Assembly (NCBI GenBank): GCA_947452765.1
Contig: CANGDR010000005.1
Span: 1-64,000 of the forward strand
DNA length: 64,000 bases
Direction of reading: 5' to 3'
DNA from: Actinomycetota bacterium
GTDB lineage: Bacteria; Actinomycetota; Actinomycetes; S36-B12; UBA5976
Positions 15,641 through 25,911 of the stretch are shown piece after piece (position 1 is the first letter of the stretch; the number at the start of each line of letters is the position of its first letter). The notes under the pieces were generated by a model. It was not told where the DNA came from. It searched no databases and worked only from the letters and a program-made list of their open reading frames with translations. The translations under genes and the position numbers were made by a program.

Positions 15641-16328
15641 CTAAAGTCTGGCCGTGGCCATACTCAACGCGGTGCCCATCAACAAAAAGCCAACCTGATT
15701 GACGGCCCTGAACTTCCCATTCAAATGGGCCACCAACAATTGCGGTGTCCTCATCGATGCCGACAACACTTACCCCGTCTGGGACTTTCATGAATCGAGT
15801 CATGAAGTCCGGAACGCGCGCAAACATTTTGTCGAAGTGTGGCAGAACCCGGATGTGTGGCAGTAGGCCGAAACCGCTTGTTGCTGGGTGTGTTGGTAGC
15901 CGTAATGTCGGAATGTGATCCGCCAGTGCCATTGCCCCAGCACTACATCCCGCCAAGGCCGCACCATCTCGCCAAGCTGATTCAATTTCGCGCCATAACA
16001 AAGTGTCACGAATTGTGTTAGCCAAGAACGCCGGATTGCCTCCCGACAAATAAATTAGGCCAGCGCCTCGAACTAGTTCGGCAATTCGTGGATCTTCTGC
16101 GTCGTTGCGATCATGCGCAATAACTGAAACTGGCTCCACACCTATTCGCTCAGCTTGGGCTTTACCTAAGTTAATCCACTTTGAAAGGGAAGCTTCGCCC
16201 TCGGGTGCTGCGGCAGTTGGAATCTGCACATACTTTGGGTTTCGACCTGCGATTAATTGAGCTTCAATCTCTTGCATAATCGGCAAGTATTCACCGGAAC
16301 CAACTAATGCAATCGGACCTGGACTCAT
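15621..16328 (-). CDS. Peptidase S51/cyanophycinase-like protein
   Basis: 235-aa class I glutamine-amidotransferase-like fold of the S51 family (PepE, cyanophycinase). The nucleophile elbow is LAGCSAGAMALAD (about 125-137), with LIYLSGGNPAFLANT before it and later VVGIDEDTAIVG. Predicted to be a serine peptidase acting on Asp-containing dipeptides or a related peptide; the substrate is not known. Its ATG overlaps the upstream gene stop by 4 nt (ATGA), so the two S51-like proteins are translated together. Confidence 0.88.
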   Translation of the reverse strand: MSPGPIALVGSGEYLPIMQEIEAQLIAGRNPKYVQIPTAAAPEGEASLSKWINLGKAQAERIGVEPVSVIAHDRNDAEDPRIAELVRGAGLIYLSGGNPAFLANTIRDTLLWREIESAWRDGAALAGCSAGAMALADHIPTLRLPTHPATSGFGLLPHIRVLPHFDKMFARVPDFMTRFMKVPDGVSVVGIDEDTAIVGGPFEWEVQGRQSGWLFVDGHRVEYGHGQTLVTPALS

Positions 16329-17491
16329 GAACTTTCAATATCCCAAGAGGAACCATCTTTGGTGTCCTTAATGGTTACTTTCATCTCCATTAACTGATCG
16401 CGAATTGCATCGGCATCATCCCAACGACCACCAGCGCGCGCTGCCTGTCGAGCCTGCAGTAGAGCATCGACATACGGACCTACGACGGACATGATGTCAA
16501 CCTTTGGACTTGCTGCAATATGACCTAGGCGCGTAACGAGCGAGTGTACCGCTGCGCGAGTTTCGGTATCACGATCAAGTTCATCCAGGTTTAGTAAGGC
16601 GTCAACCGCATCACTGACTTTGCCGGCATCAAGTAGTTCTTCAACTTTGTGCGGATCGACTTTAAACAGCGGGGCTGGTTCGCCCAGCACTATGGAACTT
16701 CCAGTATGCGAAATAATTTCTTCAAATGTTGCGCTCTCACCCGAAGTTACAGTCCATGACTCGCCATGATGGCGAATAGTCATTGCACCTCGACCAAAAA
16801 CGTGTGCGATGCGTTCATCTAAATCAAAACGAATTCCGGTGTGTTCATCCACACCAATAATGAAAACTTCAACTGGAAGCAATGCTTCCATGGTGCGCAA
16901 GCGAAGTTCGCCAATGTAACAAAATCGAGTGTCATGATTAGCGCCATCAGCATTGTCATAATGCGGAATTATGGTGGCGGGCATTCCAGTATGACGTTCA
17001 ATTAAATTCAAACCGGGAAGCCAGTGTGGCTCTTCTCCGACTTTATACATTTCATAAACCGGAATTGTGTGTGAGCCTGCAGTCAATGCAGCAGCTGATG
17101 CTAGAACTATCGTTCCGTCCACCAACACTTCATCGAAGTGAGGGCTTACGCCTAGTTCTTGCCAAACATTCAGCGCGTACGACGGACTTCCTGGTCCGGC
17201 AAACAGCCAGTCTGATTCGCGAATCGCATTCACGGCCTCGCCTAGTGCCGCACCACGGACGGACTTATCTCGCAGTGAAACTGCCTTCGGAGTTGCCCCC
17301 ACCGAATGGGAAAAGAAATCGATTAACTTCTCGGTTAAGTCATCGGCATTTTCCTGGAACCCAAATGGGGTGTCCAAGATGGTTAGTTTAAGTTGATCTA
17401 GCTTTCCCAGCGAGGCCAAAATCTGCTGGTGCGGCGTGACCATAGTTGGGCTGGTCTCCCCGGAGCCCATAACCACAATTTGTCTACCCAC
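16325..17491 (-). CDS. S51-like domain fused to a CysRS-type C-terminal domain
   Basis: 388 aa in two parts. Residues 1-about 265 resemble S51/cyanophycinase proteins (MGSGETSPTMV, FAGPGSPSYALNVW, IIGVDEHTGIRF); the nucleophile elbow is altered to VLASAAALTAG, keeping a Ser at the expected place but losing the second Gly. Residues about 285-388 form a helical tail whose end (LLQARQAARAGGRWDDADAIRDQ, VTIKDTKDGSSW) closely resembles the C-terminal domain of cysteinyl-tRNA synthetase. Such a tail binds tRNA in CysRS. Activity is unknown. It is the first gene of a two-gene unit with another S51 protein. Confidence 0.82.
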   Translation of the reverse strand: MGRQIVVMGSGETSPTMVTPHQQILASLGKLDQLKLTILDTPFGFQENADDLTEKLIDFFSHSVGATPKAVSLRDKSVRGAALGEAVNAIRESDWLFAGPGSPSYALNVWQELGVSPHFDEVLVDGTIVLASAAALTAGSHTIPVYEMYKVGEEPHWLPGLNLIERHTGMPATIIPHYDNADGANHDTRFCYIGELRLRTMEALLPVEVFIIGVDEHTGIRFDLDERIAHVFGRGAMTIRHHGESWTVTSGESATFEEIISHTGSSIVLGEPAPLFKVDPHKVEELLDAGKVSDAVDALLNLDELDRDTETRAAVHSLVTRLGHIAASPKVDIMSVVGPYVDALLQARQAARAGGRWDDADAIRDQLMEMKVTIKDTKDGSSWDIESS

Positions 17492-17583
17492 TGGTAAATC
17501 ATTGCACTTTATGGGATTTTGTTCACCTTGGCGAAAATCGGGGTTAGAAGTTGTTAACCAAAGTGTGAAATGCTTCAGGCACT

Positions 17584-19743
17584 ATGTCCGATACTTCCTC
17601 GCTTAATACTCAGGTTTATAGCCTACCCAGCGATCGCTTTCTCGATCGCGAGTTGTCTTGGCTTGCCTTCAATAAGCGCGTCTTGGAACTTGCCCAAGAC
17701 GAAGACATGGAATTGCTCGAACGCGTTAAGTACCTTTCAATCTTTGCCAGCAATCTTGATGAATTTTTTATGGTTAGGATTGCCGGCCTGAAGCGAAGAA
17801 TCGCTGCAGGAATAGCGAAGAAGACGCGCAGCGGTCTATTGCCACGCGAAGTTCACGATGCGGTCTTAGCTGAAAGCTATGAATTTATGAAAGAGCATGC
17901 TGCTACTTTCAATAACTCTGTTCTTCCTGCACTCGTTGCTAGCGGAATTGAAATTCTGCGTTGGGAAGAGCTAACTTCAGAAGAACGGGAAGATATGAGC
18001 AAGCTCTTCCTAGAGCAAGTTTTCCCAGTGCTAACACCTCTTGCAGTTGATCCGTCTCACCCATTCCCATACATCTCAGGTCTGTCACTAAACCTGGCGG
18101 TTCTTGTTAAGAGTCCGGAATCGGGTAGCGAACTTTTTGCCCGAGTTAAAGTCCCACCATCACTCCCGCGATTCATTCAGGTTTCAAAAGAACGTTTCGT
18201 TCCGCTTGAAGACATCATGGCGGGTCACTTGGATCTGCTTTTCCCAGGAATGGAAGTAATTCAAGTCCATACTTTCCGCGTAACTCGTAACGAAGAACTT
18301 GAAGTTGAAGAAGATGACGCAGAAAATTTGCTGCAGGCCCTTGAGCGGGAATTGATGCGTCGTCGGTTTGGTCCAGCAGTTCGCCTCGAAGTTGAAAATT
18401 CAATTGACCCACATGTGCTGGACTTGATTGTCAGCGAACTTGGAGTTCAAGACAATGAAGTATTCCGTTTAACTGGACCACTTGACCTTCAGCAACTTTA
18501 TGAATTATCGAGGTTAAATCGAGAAGATTTACTGGCTCCGGCATTTATAGCTCGTACCAGCACTGCGCTTGCTGAAGTAGAGAGCGCAACGGCTCCCGAC
18601 GTACTTGAAGTAATGCGCCATCGCGACGTTATCTTGCATCATCCGTACGATTCATTTTCCACAAGTATGCAATTGTTCTTGGAGCAGGCCGCAGTCGATC
18701 CGAATGTGCTGGCCATCAAACAGACGCTATATCGCACCTCAGGTGATTCACCGATTGTTGATGCGTTAATTGATGCAGCCCAGAACGGTAAGCAGGTTCT
18801 AGCGGTGGTTGAGATCAAGGCACGATTTGATGAACAGAACAACATCGACTGGTCTCGCAAACTTGAAGAAGCTGGTGTCCATGTGGTTTACGGAATAGTC
18901 GGCCTGAAGACGCACGCGAAACTCTGCCTTGTAGTTAGAAACGATCACGGGAAACTTAATCGCTATGTGCACATCGGCACGGGAAACTACAACCCAAAGA
19001 CTGCACGCCACTATGAGGATTATGGCCTTCTGACAACTGATCCCAAGATTGGTGAAGACGTTGCCAGCCTGTTTAACCACCTAAGTGGTTATGGGGTCCA
19101 GGGCGAATACAACCGACTTATCGTTGCACCGAAAGGTTTGCGCTCTGAGCTAGTTCATCGGATCGATCGCGAAATAGCGCACGTCCAAGCCGGTCACGAG
19201 GGCTACATTCGCTTCAAGTGCAACTCCATTGTGGATGAAACCATAATCGATGCGCTTTACCGCGCCTCAATTGCCGGCGTGAAGGTTGATATTTTGGTTC
19301 GCGGAATCTGTGCGCTGCGTCCTGGGGTACCTGGATATTCCGAAAACATCCGAGTCCGGAGCATCCTTGGCCGATTCCTGGAACATAGCCGGCTTTATGA
19401 CTTTGCAAATGCTGGGGATCGCGAAACCTGGATGGGCTCCCCTGACTTAATGCATCGCAATTTAGACCGCCGGGTCGAAGCCTTAGTTCGAATTAATCCC
19501 AAAGATGCCGAATCAATAACCCAAGTAATTGAACTTGGTATGGCCGATACAACTGCTTCTTGGCATCTAAATAGTGACGGCTCCTGGACAAGGCATCACG
19601 AAGATGCTGACGGCGAACCGCTCGTTAATTACCAAGAGTTGTTAATTAATCAGCACCCCGTTGCACGTTCGGCAGCCGATGTTCCAACTCCGCGACGAAT
19701 CGACACAATCTTAAATAAGGTAAGTCGTCGTGGTAGCCACTAA
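17584..19743 (+). CDS. ppk1: Polyphosphate kinase 1
   Basis: Reversibly transfers the ATP gamma-phosphate to polyphosphate. All four domains are present in 719 aa: the N-terminal [18 protein letters not shown], the [15 protein letters not shown] segment, and the two C-terminal phospholipase-D-like domains with KTHAKLCLV and [17 protein letters not shown] around the phosphorylated His. [14 protein letters not shown] is also conserved. It overlaps the Nudix gene downstream by 14 nt and precedes the pst operon, forming a phosphate-metabolism block. Confidence 0.97.
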   Translation: MSDTSSLNTQVYSLPSDRFLDRELSWLAFNKRVLELAQDEDMELLERVKYLSIFASNLDEFFMVRIAGLKRRIAAGIAKKTRSGLLPREVHDAVLAESYEFMKEHAATFNNSVLPALVASGIEILRWEELTSEEREDMSKLFLEQVFPVLTPLAVDPSHPFPYISGLSLNLAVLVKSPESGSELFARVKVPPSLPRFIQVSKERFVPLEDIMAGHLDLLFPGMEVIQVHTFRVTRNEELEVEEDDAENLLQALERELMRRRFGPAVRLEVENSIDPHVLDLIVSELGVQDNEVFRLTGPLDLQQLYELSRLNREDLLAPAFIARTSTALAEVESATAPDVLEVMRHRDVILHHPYDSFSTSMQLFLEQAAVDPNVLAIKQTLYRTSGDSPIVDALIDAAQNGKQVLAVVEIKARFDEQNNIDWSRKLEEAGVHVVYGIVGLKTHAKLCLVVRNDHGKLNRYVHIGTGNYNPKTARHYEDYGLLTTDPKIGEDVASLFNHLSGYGVQGEYNRLIVAPKGLRSELVHRIDREIAHVQAGHEGYIRFKCNSIVDETIIDALYRASIAGVKVDILVRGICALRPGVPGYSENIRVRSILGRFLEHSRLYDFANAGDRETWMGSPDLMHRNLDRRVEALVRINPKDAESITQVIELGMADTTASWHLNSDGSWTRHHEDADGEPLVNYQELLINQHPVARSAADVPTPRRIDTILNKVSRRGSH

Positions 19744-20653
19744 ACATATAGTTGCCGCTGGCGCGGTAGTAACTCGCCCAGGTAGTGAGGGCACTGAGTA
19801 TTTATTAATTCATCGCGGTTACCGAAGCGACTGGACTTTTCCTAAAGGCAAACTTGATCCAGGCGAGCACGTTGTCGGTGCCGCAGTCCGCGAAGTCCGT
19901 GAAGAAACCGGTTATGCGATTAAGTTAGGAATTCCCCTTCCAACTCAGACCTACAAAGTCAATGGCAATGTTAAGGATTCTCACTACTGGCATGCTCAGC
20001 TGGTTGAAGGAGAATTTTTGCCGAACGATGAAGTAGACGAAATTAAATGGCTGTCATACGAAGATGCAAAGAAGAAACTAACTTACGAACACGACCAAGA
20101 TGTGCTCGCTGCTGCACAGCAAGCAGTCGCAACAAATCCGTTCATAATAATGCGCCATACTCAGGCAGTTAAGCGTGCCGAGTGGTCGGTTTCAGCTGAG
20201 GAACTTTCCGTCGTAGATGCCAGCCGACCGCTAACTGCTGTGGGGCGAATGCAAGCAAATGGGTTAGTAGATGCCCTAGCCGCCTATGGTGTTAGCAAAC
20301 TGCATTCATCTGACTCTCGGCGCTGCCGGGACACGGTAGGTCCGTATGCCTCAGCCCGAAGCCTGGCGATCACGCTAGAGCAAACCATGAGCGAAGAGCG
20401 CCATACCGAGGCACCAAAGCAGGCAACTTCGCGAGTTCTTGAGCTAGCGCGAAGTACTGACCCACTAGTCCTTTGCACTCATCGCCCAGTATTACCTAGC
20501 GTTATGCAGACTTTAGGTGAACTTTTCGTGCTGACAGACCCTGAAATAAAGAAGGCTTTTGATCCAGCATTGACACCTGGTTCATTTGTCGTTTACCACC
20601 GAAATGCCAATGATTTAAACGAAATTATCGCCATTGAACGGCACATGCACTAG
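19730..20653 (+). CDS. Nudix hydrolase fused to histidine phosphatase domain (MutT1 type)
   Basis: 307 aa. The N-terminal Nudix domain has a complete Nudix box, [22 protein letters not shown] (about residues 43-64). A C-terminal histidine-phosphatase domain begins at [15 protein letters not shown] (about 140), with RHT in place of the usual RHG, and [13 protein letters not shown] later. This is the mycobacterial MutT1 layout, which hydrolyses 8-oxo-(d)GTP and diadenosine polyphosphates. The GTG start lies inside the 3' end of ppk1, an arrangement typical of actinobacterial ppk-mutT1 pairs. Confidence 0.92.
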   Translation: MVATKHIVAAGAVVTRPGSEGTEYLLIHRGYRSDWTFPKGKLDPGEHVVGAAVREVREETGYAIKLGIPLPTQTYKVNGNVKDSHYWHAQLVEGEFLPNDEVDEIKWLSYEDAKKKLTYEHDQDVLAAAQQAVATNPFIIMRHTQAVKRAEWSVSAEELSVVDASRPLTAVGRMQANGLVDALAAYGVSKLHSSDSRRCRDTVGPYASARSLAITLEQTMSEERHTEAPKQATSRVLELARSTDPLVLCTHRPVLPSVMQTLGELFVLTDPEIKKAFDPALTPGSFVVYHRNANDLNEIIAIERHMH

Positions 20654-20676
20654 CTCTAGGCTAAATAGGTAAATTA

Positions 20677-20694
20677 ATTCACCTTACGTTCATT
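20677..20694 (+). promoter_or_regulatory. PHO-box-like direct repeat upstream of pstS
   Basis: ATTCACC (20677-20683) and GTTCATT (20688-20694) are repeated with an exact 11-nt period, separated by TTAC. The actinobacterial PhoP box consists of GTTCACC units at 11-nt spacing. It lies about 75 nt before the pstS start, fitting phosphate-starvation activation by PhoP. No phoR/phoP genes are in this window. Confidence 0.65.
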
Positions 20695-20767
20695 TTCAAT
20701 CTAGGTTCCATTTGCCTAACTTGTTTACCTTCTAGTTGTCAGTAGACATCAACCTAGGAGGCCGCAG

Positions 20768-21850
20768 GTGAAGTTCACCCGCTCAGCAGTAGCCGCAGTG
20801 GCAATTGCATCAACCCTTGCACTATCCGCATGTGCATCCGAGTCAGCATCCCCAAGTGCTTCCGGATCCGCAGGTTCCGGTCTAACCGGTTCCCTCAAGG
20901 CTTCGGGCTCAAGTGCCCAGAAGAACGCAATGCAGGAATGGATTAACGCTTTCCAGACCACAAATTCCGGAGTCACTATCGACTACCAGGCCAATGGTTC
21001 CGGCGCAGGTATCCAAGACTTCAACAACTCACAGACCTCATTTGCAGGTTCTGATTCAGCACTTAAGCCAGAAGAGGCAACCGCAGCTTCAACACGTTGT
21101 GCTGGTGGAACTGCAATCAACATTCCAATGGTTGGCGGTGCAATTGCACTTGCTTTCAACGTTGCTGGTGTTGACTCTCTAACACTTAATCCAAAGACTG
21201 CTGCTGGAATCTTCAGCGGAGCTATCACCAAGTGGAACGATCCAGCAATTGCTGCACTTAACGCTGGCGTAACTTTGCCAGCCGCAACAATTGCTCAGTT
21301 CCACCGCAGCGATTCCTCCGGTACCACTGATAACTTCACAAAGTGGTTACTTGCAACAGCTCCAGATGCATTCGCATTTGCGGGTGGCAAGGACTGGGTT
21401 GCTCCAGGCGGCCAAGGTGCAAAAGGTAGCGATGGCGTAGCAGCTGGCGTATCTAGTACACCAAACTCAATCGGTTACATGGAATTGTCGTTCGTAATGT
21501 CAAAGGGCCTAAAGGCCGCTTCTATCGACAACGGTGGCGGTGCAGTCGAAGCGACATCTGATAACGCTGCAAAGACAATCGCAGCGGCAACAGTCAAGGG
21601 CACCGGCAATGACTTAGCTCTTAATATCGATCGCAAAATCGCTGATGGTTCTGCTTACCCAGTTGTTTTAGTGACTTACGAAATCACTTGCGAAACTGGT
21701 CTAGCTGCCGCTGATTCAGCCCTAGTTAAGGCGTTCCTTACCTACACTGCCTCCGATGCAGCACAGGGAGCGCTTGCAGCTTCCGGCTACGTTCCAATCA
21801 CAGGTGATCTGTTGACCAAGGTCCGTGCCGCGATCGCAGCAATTGCATAA
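20768..21850 (+). CDS. pstS: Phosphate ABC transporter substrate-binding lipoprotein
   Basis: 360 aa. A lipoprotein signal peptide (KFTRSAVAAVAIASTLALSAC) places the lipidated Cys at about residue 22. The mature protein binds phosphate outside the membrane: SGSSAQKNAMQEWINAF, NGSGAGIQDF, SDSALKPEE and FHRSDSSGTTDNFTKWL line the anion site. The GTG start follows a strong AGGAGG site by 6 nt. It is first in pstSCAB, under the PHO-box-like repeat. A strong hairpin after the stop probably raises its level relative to pstCAB. Confidence 0.96.
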   Translation: MKFTRSAVAAVAIASTLALSACASESASPSASGSAGSGLTGSLKASGSSAQKNAMQEWINAFQTTNSGVTIDYQANGSGAGIQDFNNSQTSFAGSDSALKPEEATAASTRCAGGTAINIPMVGGAIALAFNVAGVDSLTLNPKTAAGIFSGAITKWNDPAIAALNAGVTLPAATIAQFHRSDSSGTTDNFTKWLLATAPDAFAFAGGKDWVAPGGQGAKGSDGVAAGVSSTPNSIGYMELSFVMSKGLKAASIDNGGGAVEATSDNAAKTIAAATVKGTGNDLALNIDRKIADGSAYPVVLVTYEITCETGLAAADSALVKAFLTYTASDAAQGALAASGYVPITGDLLTKVRAAIAAIA

Positions 21851-21865
21851 TAAATCAATTAACAA

Positions 21866-21902
21866 CAGTGATCCGGTGGGAGAAATTTCCACCGGATCAC
21901 TG
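21866..21902 (+). terminator. Strong hairpin between pstS and pstC
   Basis: CAGTGATCCGGTGG pairs perfectly with CCACCGGATCACTG (14 bp, 9-nt loop GAGAAATTT). It is followed by TGTTCTATAG, a poor U-tract. It may be a partial terminator or an mRNA-stabilising 3' end, giving more PstS than permease, as seen for binding-protein genes in many ABC operons. Confidence 0.65.
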
Positions 21903-22013
21903 TGTTCTATAGGGCAATATCTGACAGAGTGAAGGCAAGAAATAGAGTTATTTGCAAGTAAAAATGGATAACTCCAAATCCATCATTTAGTGCCAATTCG
22001 AAAGCTGAGATTG

Positions 22014-22976
22014 ATGAGCCAGCAAGCGCCGATCAGAGAATCATCGATCAGTGGGTCTTCAGTTCGTCGTGGCGACCAAATATTTCGGGGAATCACGGTT
22101 GGTTCTGGCGTAATAATTCTGCTTGTAATGGGCGCGATTGCAGCATTCTTACTTTGGAAAGCGCTACCTTCATTTTCAAATAACTCAGCTAATTTCTTAA
22201 CTGAAAAGGTTTGGTTTCCAGACCAGAATCCACCTAAGTTCGGAATTGCCGCTTTAGCATTCGGCACAGTTGTTGCTGCACTATTTGCGATGTTGATAGC
22301 GGTTCCAGTTGGAATTGGCACATCATTATTCATTTCGTTCTATGCACCTCGTCGTCTAGCAGGCGCAATGGCCTTCCTTATCGATTTATTAGCTGCTGTT
22401 CCTTCAATCATTTTCGGACTCTGGGGCCTGCAAGTTTTAATGCCACACATGGGTGGCATTGCTAAATGGTTAAGTGACTACCTAGGCGTTATTCCAATTT
22501 TTAAGAATGATCAAGAGCTCTACACAAAAAGTTTATTTATTGCTGGTGTGGTGCTTGCGATTATGGTTCTGCCAACTATTAGCGCAATCAGTCGTGAAGT
22601 TTTCAAACAAGTACCACGAAGCCACCTGGAAGCATCTCTTGCACTTGGCGCAACACGTTGGGAAATGATTCGGATGGCAGTTCTACCATTTGGGCGCGCT
22701 GGTGTTATTAGCGCAGCAATGCTCGGCTTAGGACGTGCACTGGGTGAAACTATTGCCGTTGCAGTAATTCTTTCCGCGCTATTCGACGTCAACATCCACA
22801 TCACCGAGCCTGGTGGGAATACCTTCGCAGCAAACATTGCTCTTAAGTGGAATGAGGCTGGACCAAATGGCCTATCTGCGTTAATTGCTTCTGGCTTAGT
22901 GCTATTCATCATCACACTTTCAGTTAACGCAGTCGCCCGCAGCATCATTGCCCGCCGTAAAGAATTCACGGAGTAG
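22014..22976 (+). CDS. pstC: Phosphate ABC transporter permease PstC
   Basis: Integral membrane subunit with about six transmembrane segments. The cytoplasmic coupling loop is EASLALGATRWEMIRMAVLPFGRAGV with LGRALGETIAV after it. The ORF track begins at a GTG (21990), but the in-frame ATG at 22014 (MSQQAPIRESS) gives a more usual N-terminus; neither has a strong ribosome-binding site, so the start is uncertain by eight codons. It is followed 3 nt later by pstA. Confidence 0.93.
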   Translation: MSQQAPIRESSISGSSVRRGDQIFRGITVGSGVIILLVMGAIAAFLLWKALPSFSNNSANFLTEKVWFPDQNPPKFGIAALAFGTVVAALFAMLIAVPVGIGTSLFISFYAPRRLAGAMAFLIDLLAAVPSIIFGLWGLQVLMPHMGGIAKWLSDYLGVIPIFKNDQELYTKSLFIAGVVLAIMVLPTISAISREVFKQVPRSHLEASLALGATRWEMIRMAVLPFGRAGVISAAMLGLGRALGETIAVAVILSALFDVNIHITEPGGNTFAANIALKWNEAGPNGLSALIASGLVLFIITLSVNAVARSIIARRKEFTE

Positions 22977-22979
22977 CAG

Positions 22980-24008
22980 ATGTCTCAAACCCTTAAAGGC
23001 GACACCCTTCCAAAGTGGGCACCGATAGCGAGTCTGGCGATCGCAATCGGGGTCGCTATCGCACTTGCGAATACTACTGCTGTGGCTGGAACTGCTGGCA
23101 CGTCTGTCTTGGCCGTACTTATTTTTATAGCAATTCAAACATTATGGAGTTTTGCAGTCGAAGGACGTCGCCATGCAGTAGACCGAGTAGCGACTACTTT
23201 GATTTATGCCACTTTTGTTGCGGCAGCAGCTCCACTTTTGAGCTTGCTATTTGAAGTATTTACTCGGGGTATAAAAGTATTCAACCTTGCATTTCTTTCA
23301 CATTCGATGCGTAATGTCAGCCCGCTGAAGCCTGGTGGTGGTGTTTTACACGCTCTCATTGGAACAATGCAGCAAGTTGGAGTAGCCACATTAATTGCAG
23401 TTCCAATCGGCATCCTGACTGCACTTTATTTAGTTGAACATGCACGCGGTGGGCGACTATCTAAGGCAATCAGTTTCTTCGTTGATGTCATGACGGGTAT
23501 TCCATCCATTGTGGCTGGTTTGTTTATTTACACGGCTTGGATTTTGACCCTTGGTTTTGATCGTTCTGGAATGGCGGCTGCACTTTCGCTAGCGATCCTG
23601 ATGCTTCCCGTGGTCGTTCGGACGACAGAAGAAATGTTGAAACTTGTTCCTAACGATCTGCGCGAAGCCTCGCTTGCGCTAGGTATTCCGAAGTGGAAGA
23701 CCACAATTCGGGTGGTCTTACCTACTGCTATCGGTGGCATTATTACTGGTGTCATGCTTGCAGTCGCACGCGTTGCTGGCGAAACGGCGCCATTGTTGCT
23801 TACAACATTCTTATCCCAGTCCATAAACAACAACCCATTTGCTGGGCCGCAAGCTGCGGTTCCAACATTCGTGTGGGATCAACTTTCAAGTTCCACCCCG
23901 GCATCTTTAGATCGTGCCTGGGCTGGAGCTCTAACCCTAATCTTGCTCGTCATGTTCTTCTATGGCGCAGCAAAACTAATCGCCCGCTACTACGCACCGA
24001 AGGCATAA
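22980..24008 (+). CDS. pstA: Phosphate ABC transporter permease PstA
   Basis: 342-aa membrane partner of PstC. The coupling loop [26 protein letters not shown] and [14 protein letters not shown] are typical. The N-terminal ~90 residues contain additional hydrophobic segments before the conserved core. It is encoded 3 nt after pstC and 4 nt before pstB, in one operon. Confidence 0.94.
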   Translation: MSQTLKGDTLPKWAPIASLAIAIGVAIALANTTAVAGTAGTSVLAVLIFIAIQTLWSFAVEGRRHAVDRVATTLIYATFVAAAAPLLSLLFEVFTRGIKVFNLAFLSHSMRNVSPLKPGGGVLHALIGTMQQVGVATLIAVPIGILTALYLVEHARGGRLSKAISFFVDVMTGIPSIVAGLFIYTAWILTLGFDRSGMAAALSLAILMLPVVVRTTEEMLKLVPNDLREASLALGIPKWKTTIRVVLPTAIGGIITGVMLAVARVAGETAPLLLTTFLSQSINNNPFAGPQAAVPTFVWDQLSSSTPASLDRAWAGALTLILLVMFFYGAAKLIARYYAPKA

Positions 24009-24012
24009 TCAC

Positions 24013-24792
24013 ATGGCAAAGCGAATTGACGTCACAAACCTGAATTCCTACTACGGAAACTTCAGAGCTGTAGCAGATGTATCCCTGACGATCGAACCAA
24101 AGTCAGTGACTTCCTTCATCGGGCCATCAGGCTGTGGCAAGTCGACAGTGCTGCGTTCGTTAAACCGAATGCATGAAGTAATCCCGGGCGCTTATGTGAC
24201 AGGTTCCGTTGAACTAGATGGCGAAGATATCTATGGTTCTGGCGTTGATCCCGTTAATGTTCGCCGCACAATCGGCATGGTATTCCAGCGTCCAAACCCA
24301 TTCCCAACTATGTCAATCCGGGAAAACGTTTTAGCTGGCATCAAATTAGATAGTAAGAGGCATTCCAAGATCGAGTTAGAAGAAATTGTGGAACGTTCCT
24401 TAACTGGAGCAAATTTATGGAAAGAAGTGAAAGATCGTCTGGATCGACCAGGTGCGGGACTTTCCGGCGGTCAGCAACAGCGCTTATGTATTGCGCGCGC
24501 GATCGCCGTTGAACCTGACGTGCTACTCATGGACGAACCATGTTCAGCGCTGGACCCAATTTCAACTATCGCGATTGAAGACTTAATCCACCAACTTAAA
24601 GATGAATTCACTATTGTGATTGTCACTCACAATATGCAGCAGGCTGCGCGAGTTAGCCAGACCACTGCATTCTTTAACTTGGAAGCTACTGGTGAGCCAG
24701 GCAAGTTGATTGAAATTAACCCGACTACCCAGATTTTCTCTGCCCCCCGCGAAAAATCAACAGAGGATTACATTTCCGGTCGTTTCGGGTAG
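24013..24792 (+). CDS. pstB: Phosphate ABC transporter ATP-binding protein PstB
   Basis: 259-aa ATPase with Walker [10 protein letters not shown] (about 35-43), Q-loop [12 protein letters not shown], signature LSGGQQQRL (about 152-160) and Walker [14 protein letters not shown]. It ends with the PstB-type [12 protein letters not shown] and AFFNLE. No phoU follows; the next gene is a DMT exporter in its own unit, so phoU must lie elsewhere. Confidence 0.96.
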   Translation: MAKRIDVTNLNSYYGNFRAVADVSLTIEPKSVTSFIGPSGCGKSTVLRSLNRMHEVIPGAYVTGSVELDGEDIYGSGVDPVNVRRTIGMVFQRPNPFPTMSIRENVLAGIKLDSKRHSKIELEEIVERSLTGANLWKEVKDRLDRPGAGLSGGQQQRLCIARAIAVEPDVLLMDEPCSALDPISTIAIEDLIHQLKDEFTIVIVTHNMQQAARVSQTTAFFNLEATGEPGKLIEINPTTQIFSAPREKSTEDYISGRFG

Positions 24793-24925
24793 AACTTCCA
24801 CCCAATTGTTCAAAACCCGCGAACCAGGAGCAGAATTGGAATGCCAGATCCAAAGTCTGGTAACCGTATTTGATAATGCAACTTCGTATAAATGTTTCGG
24901 CCTAGCGGAAAGTTTTCCAAAGTAA

Positions 24926-25897
24926 ATGTCTCGGCACGCTAAAGCACATGAAAAGAAACCGAAACTCGGTTACACGCTTTACCTGGTGGCTGCAACCTGT
25001 TGGGCGCTTAATGGAACGGTAGCCAAAGTAGTCCTGTTGGAAGTTGGCGATCCATTACGGGTATCGCAATTCCGTGGCACAGGTACTGCCGTTATTCTCG
25101 TTATTTTTGTTGCGCTAACGAATCGCAGAGCATTTCGAATTAAACCAAAAGAAGCATTCCTGCTAGCCGGTTACGGAATTGTTGGCGTGGCAATGTGTCA
25201 ATGGTTTTACTTCGAATCAATTTCTCGAATGCCAATCACCATTAGCTTGCTAATCGAATTCATGGCACCAATCTTTGTGGTGCTTTATGCCCGATTCGTT
25301 ATGCATGTCCCAGTTAAGAACACCGTGTGGCTTGGACTTGCGCTAGCAGTTATCGGTTTGGCTCTGGTGGCTCAAGTTTGGGATGGTTTTACGCTAAACA
25401 AAATTGGCGTGCTTTATGCCTTGGCATCTATGACCACACTCGTATTTATGTACTTACTTGGCGATAAAGCCAGCCAGGGTCGCGATCCGATGTCCTTGCT
25501 TATGTGGGCATTTATTTTTGCTTCGCTATTCTTTTCCATCCTGCGCCCATGGGGTAGTTTTCCGTGGGATTCACTCCATGCGCACGTGACTCCTTTCGAG
25601 GGTGGCACTGAGGTTTACCCAATTTGGCCATTCTTTGCCTTCATGGTTTTGATTGGCACATTAACGCCGTACATTTTGGTAATCAATTCAATTCGTCACA
25701 TTGGTGGCCCAGGTGCGAGCATCATGGGAATGACTGAACCTCCGATTGCATCAATCGCAGCTTGGCTCGTACTGGGTGAAATTTTTGTTCCGGTACAAAT
25801 GTTGGGCGGCGCGATTATGTTGGTAGGGATCGTGGTTGCCGAGCGTGCGCGAGAGCAAAAAGAACATGAACCACTGCCCCTTAGTGAAGCCAATTAA
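24926..25897 (+). CDS. EamA/DMT-family transporter
   Basis: 323 aa with ten predicted membrane segments in two EamA repeats (about 15-150 and 165-305). The first repeat starts LYLVAATCWALNGTVAKVVL and the second has VLYALASMTTLVFMYLLGDKA. RhaT/YdcZ-like drug/metabolite exporters have this layout; the cargo (amino acids or other small molecules) cannot be told. The C-terminus is basic/acidic and cytoplasmic. It lies 14 nt before the FAD oxidase gene, which has its own promoter. Confidence 0.88.
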   Translation: MSRHAKAHEKKPKLGYTLYLVAATCWALNGTVAKVVLLEVGDPLRVSQFRGTGTAVILVIFVALTNRRAFRIKPKEAFLLAGYGIVGVAMCQWFYFESISRMPITISLLIEFMAPIFVVLYARFVMHVPVKNTVWLGLALAVIGLALVAQVWDGFTLNKIGVLYALASMTTLVFMYLLGDKASQGRDPMSLLMWAFIFASLFFSILRPWGSFPWDSLHAHVTPFEGGTEVYPIWPFFAFMVLIGTLTPYILVINSIRHIGGPGASIMGMTEPPIASIAAWLVLGEIFVPVQMLGGAIMLVGIVVAERAREQKEHEPLPLSEAN

Positions 25898-25899
25898 CT

Positions 25900-25905
25900 T
25901 AGACT
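25900..25905 (+). promoter_or_regulatory. -10 element, probable leaderless start of the FAD oxidase gene
   Basis: TAGACT followed by GAACGC and the ATG at 25912. Confidence 0.5.
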
Positions 25906-25911
25906 GAACGC

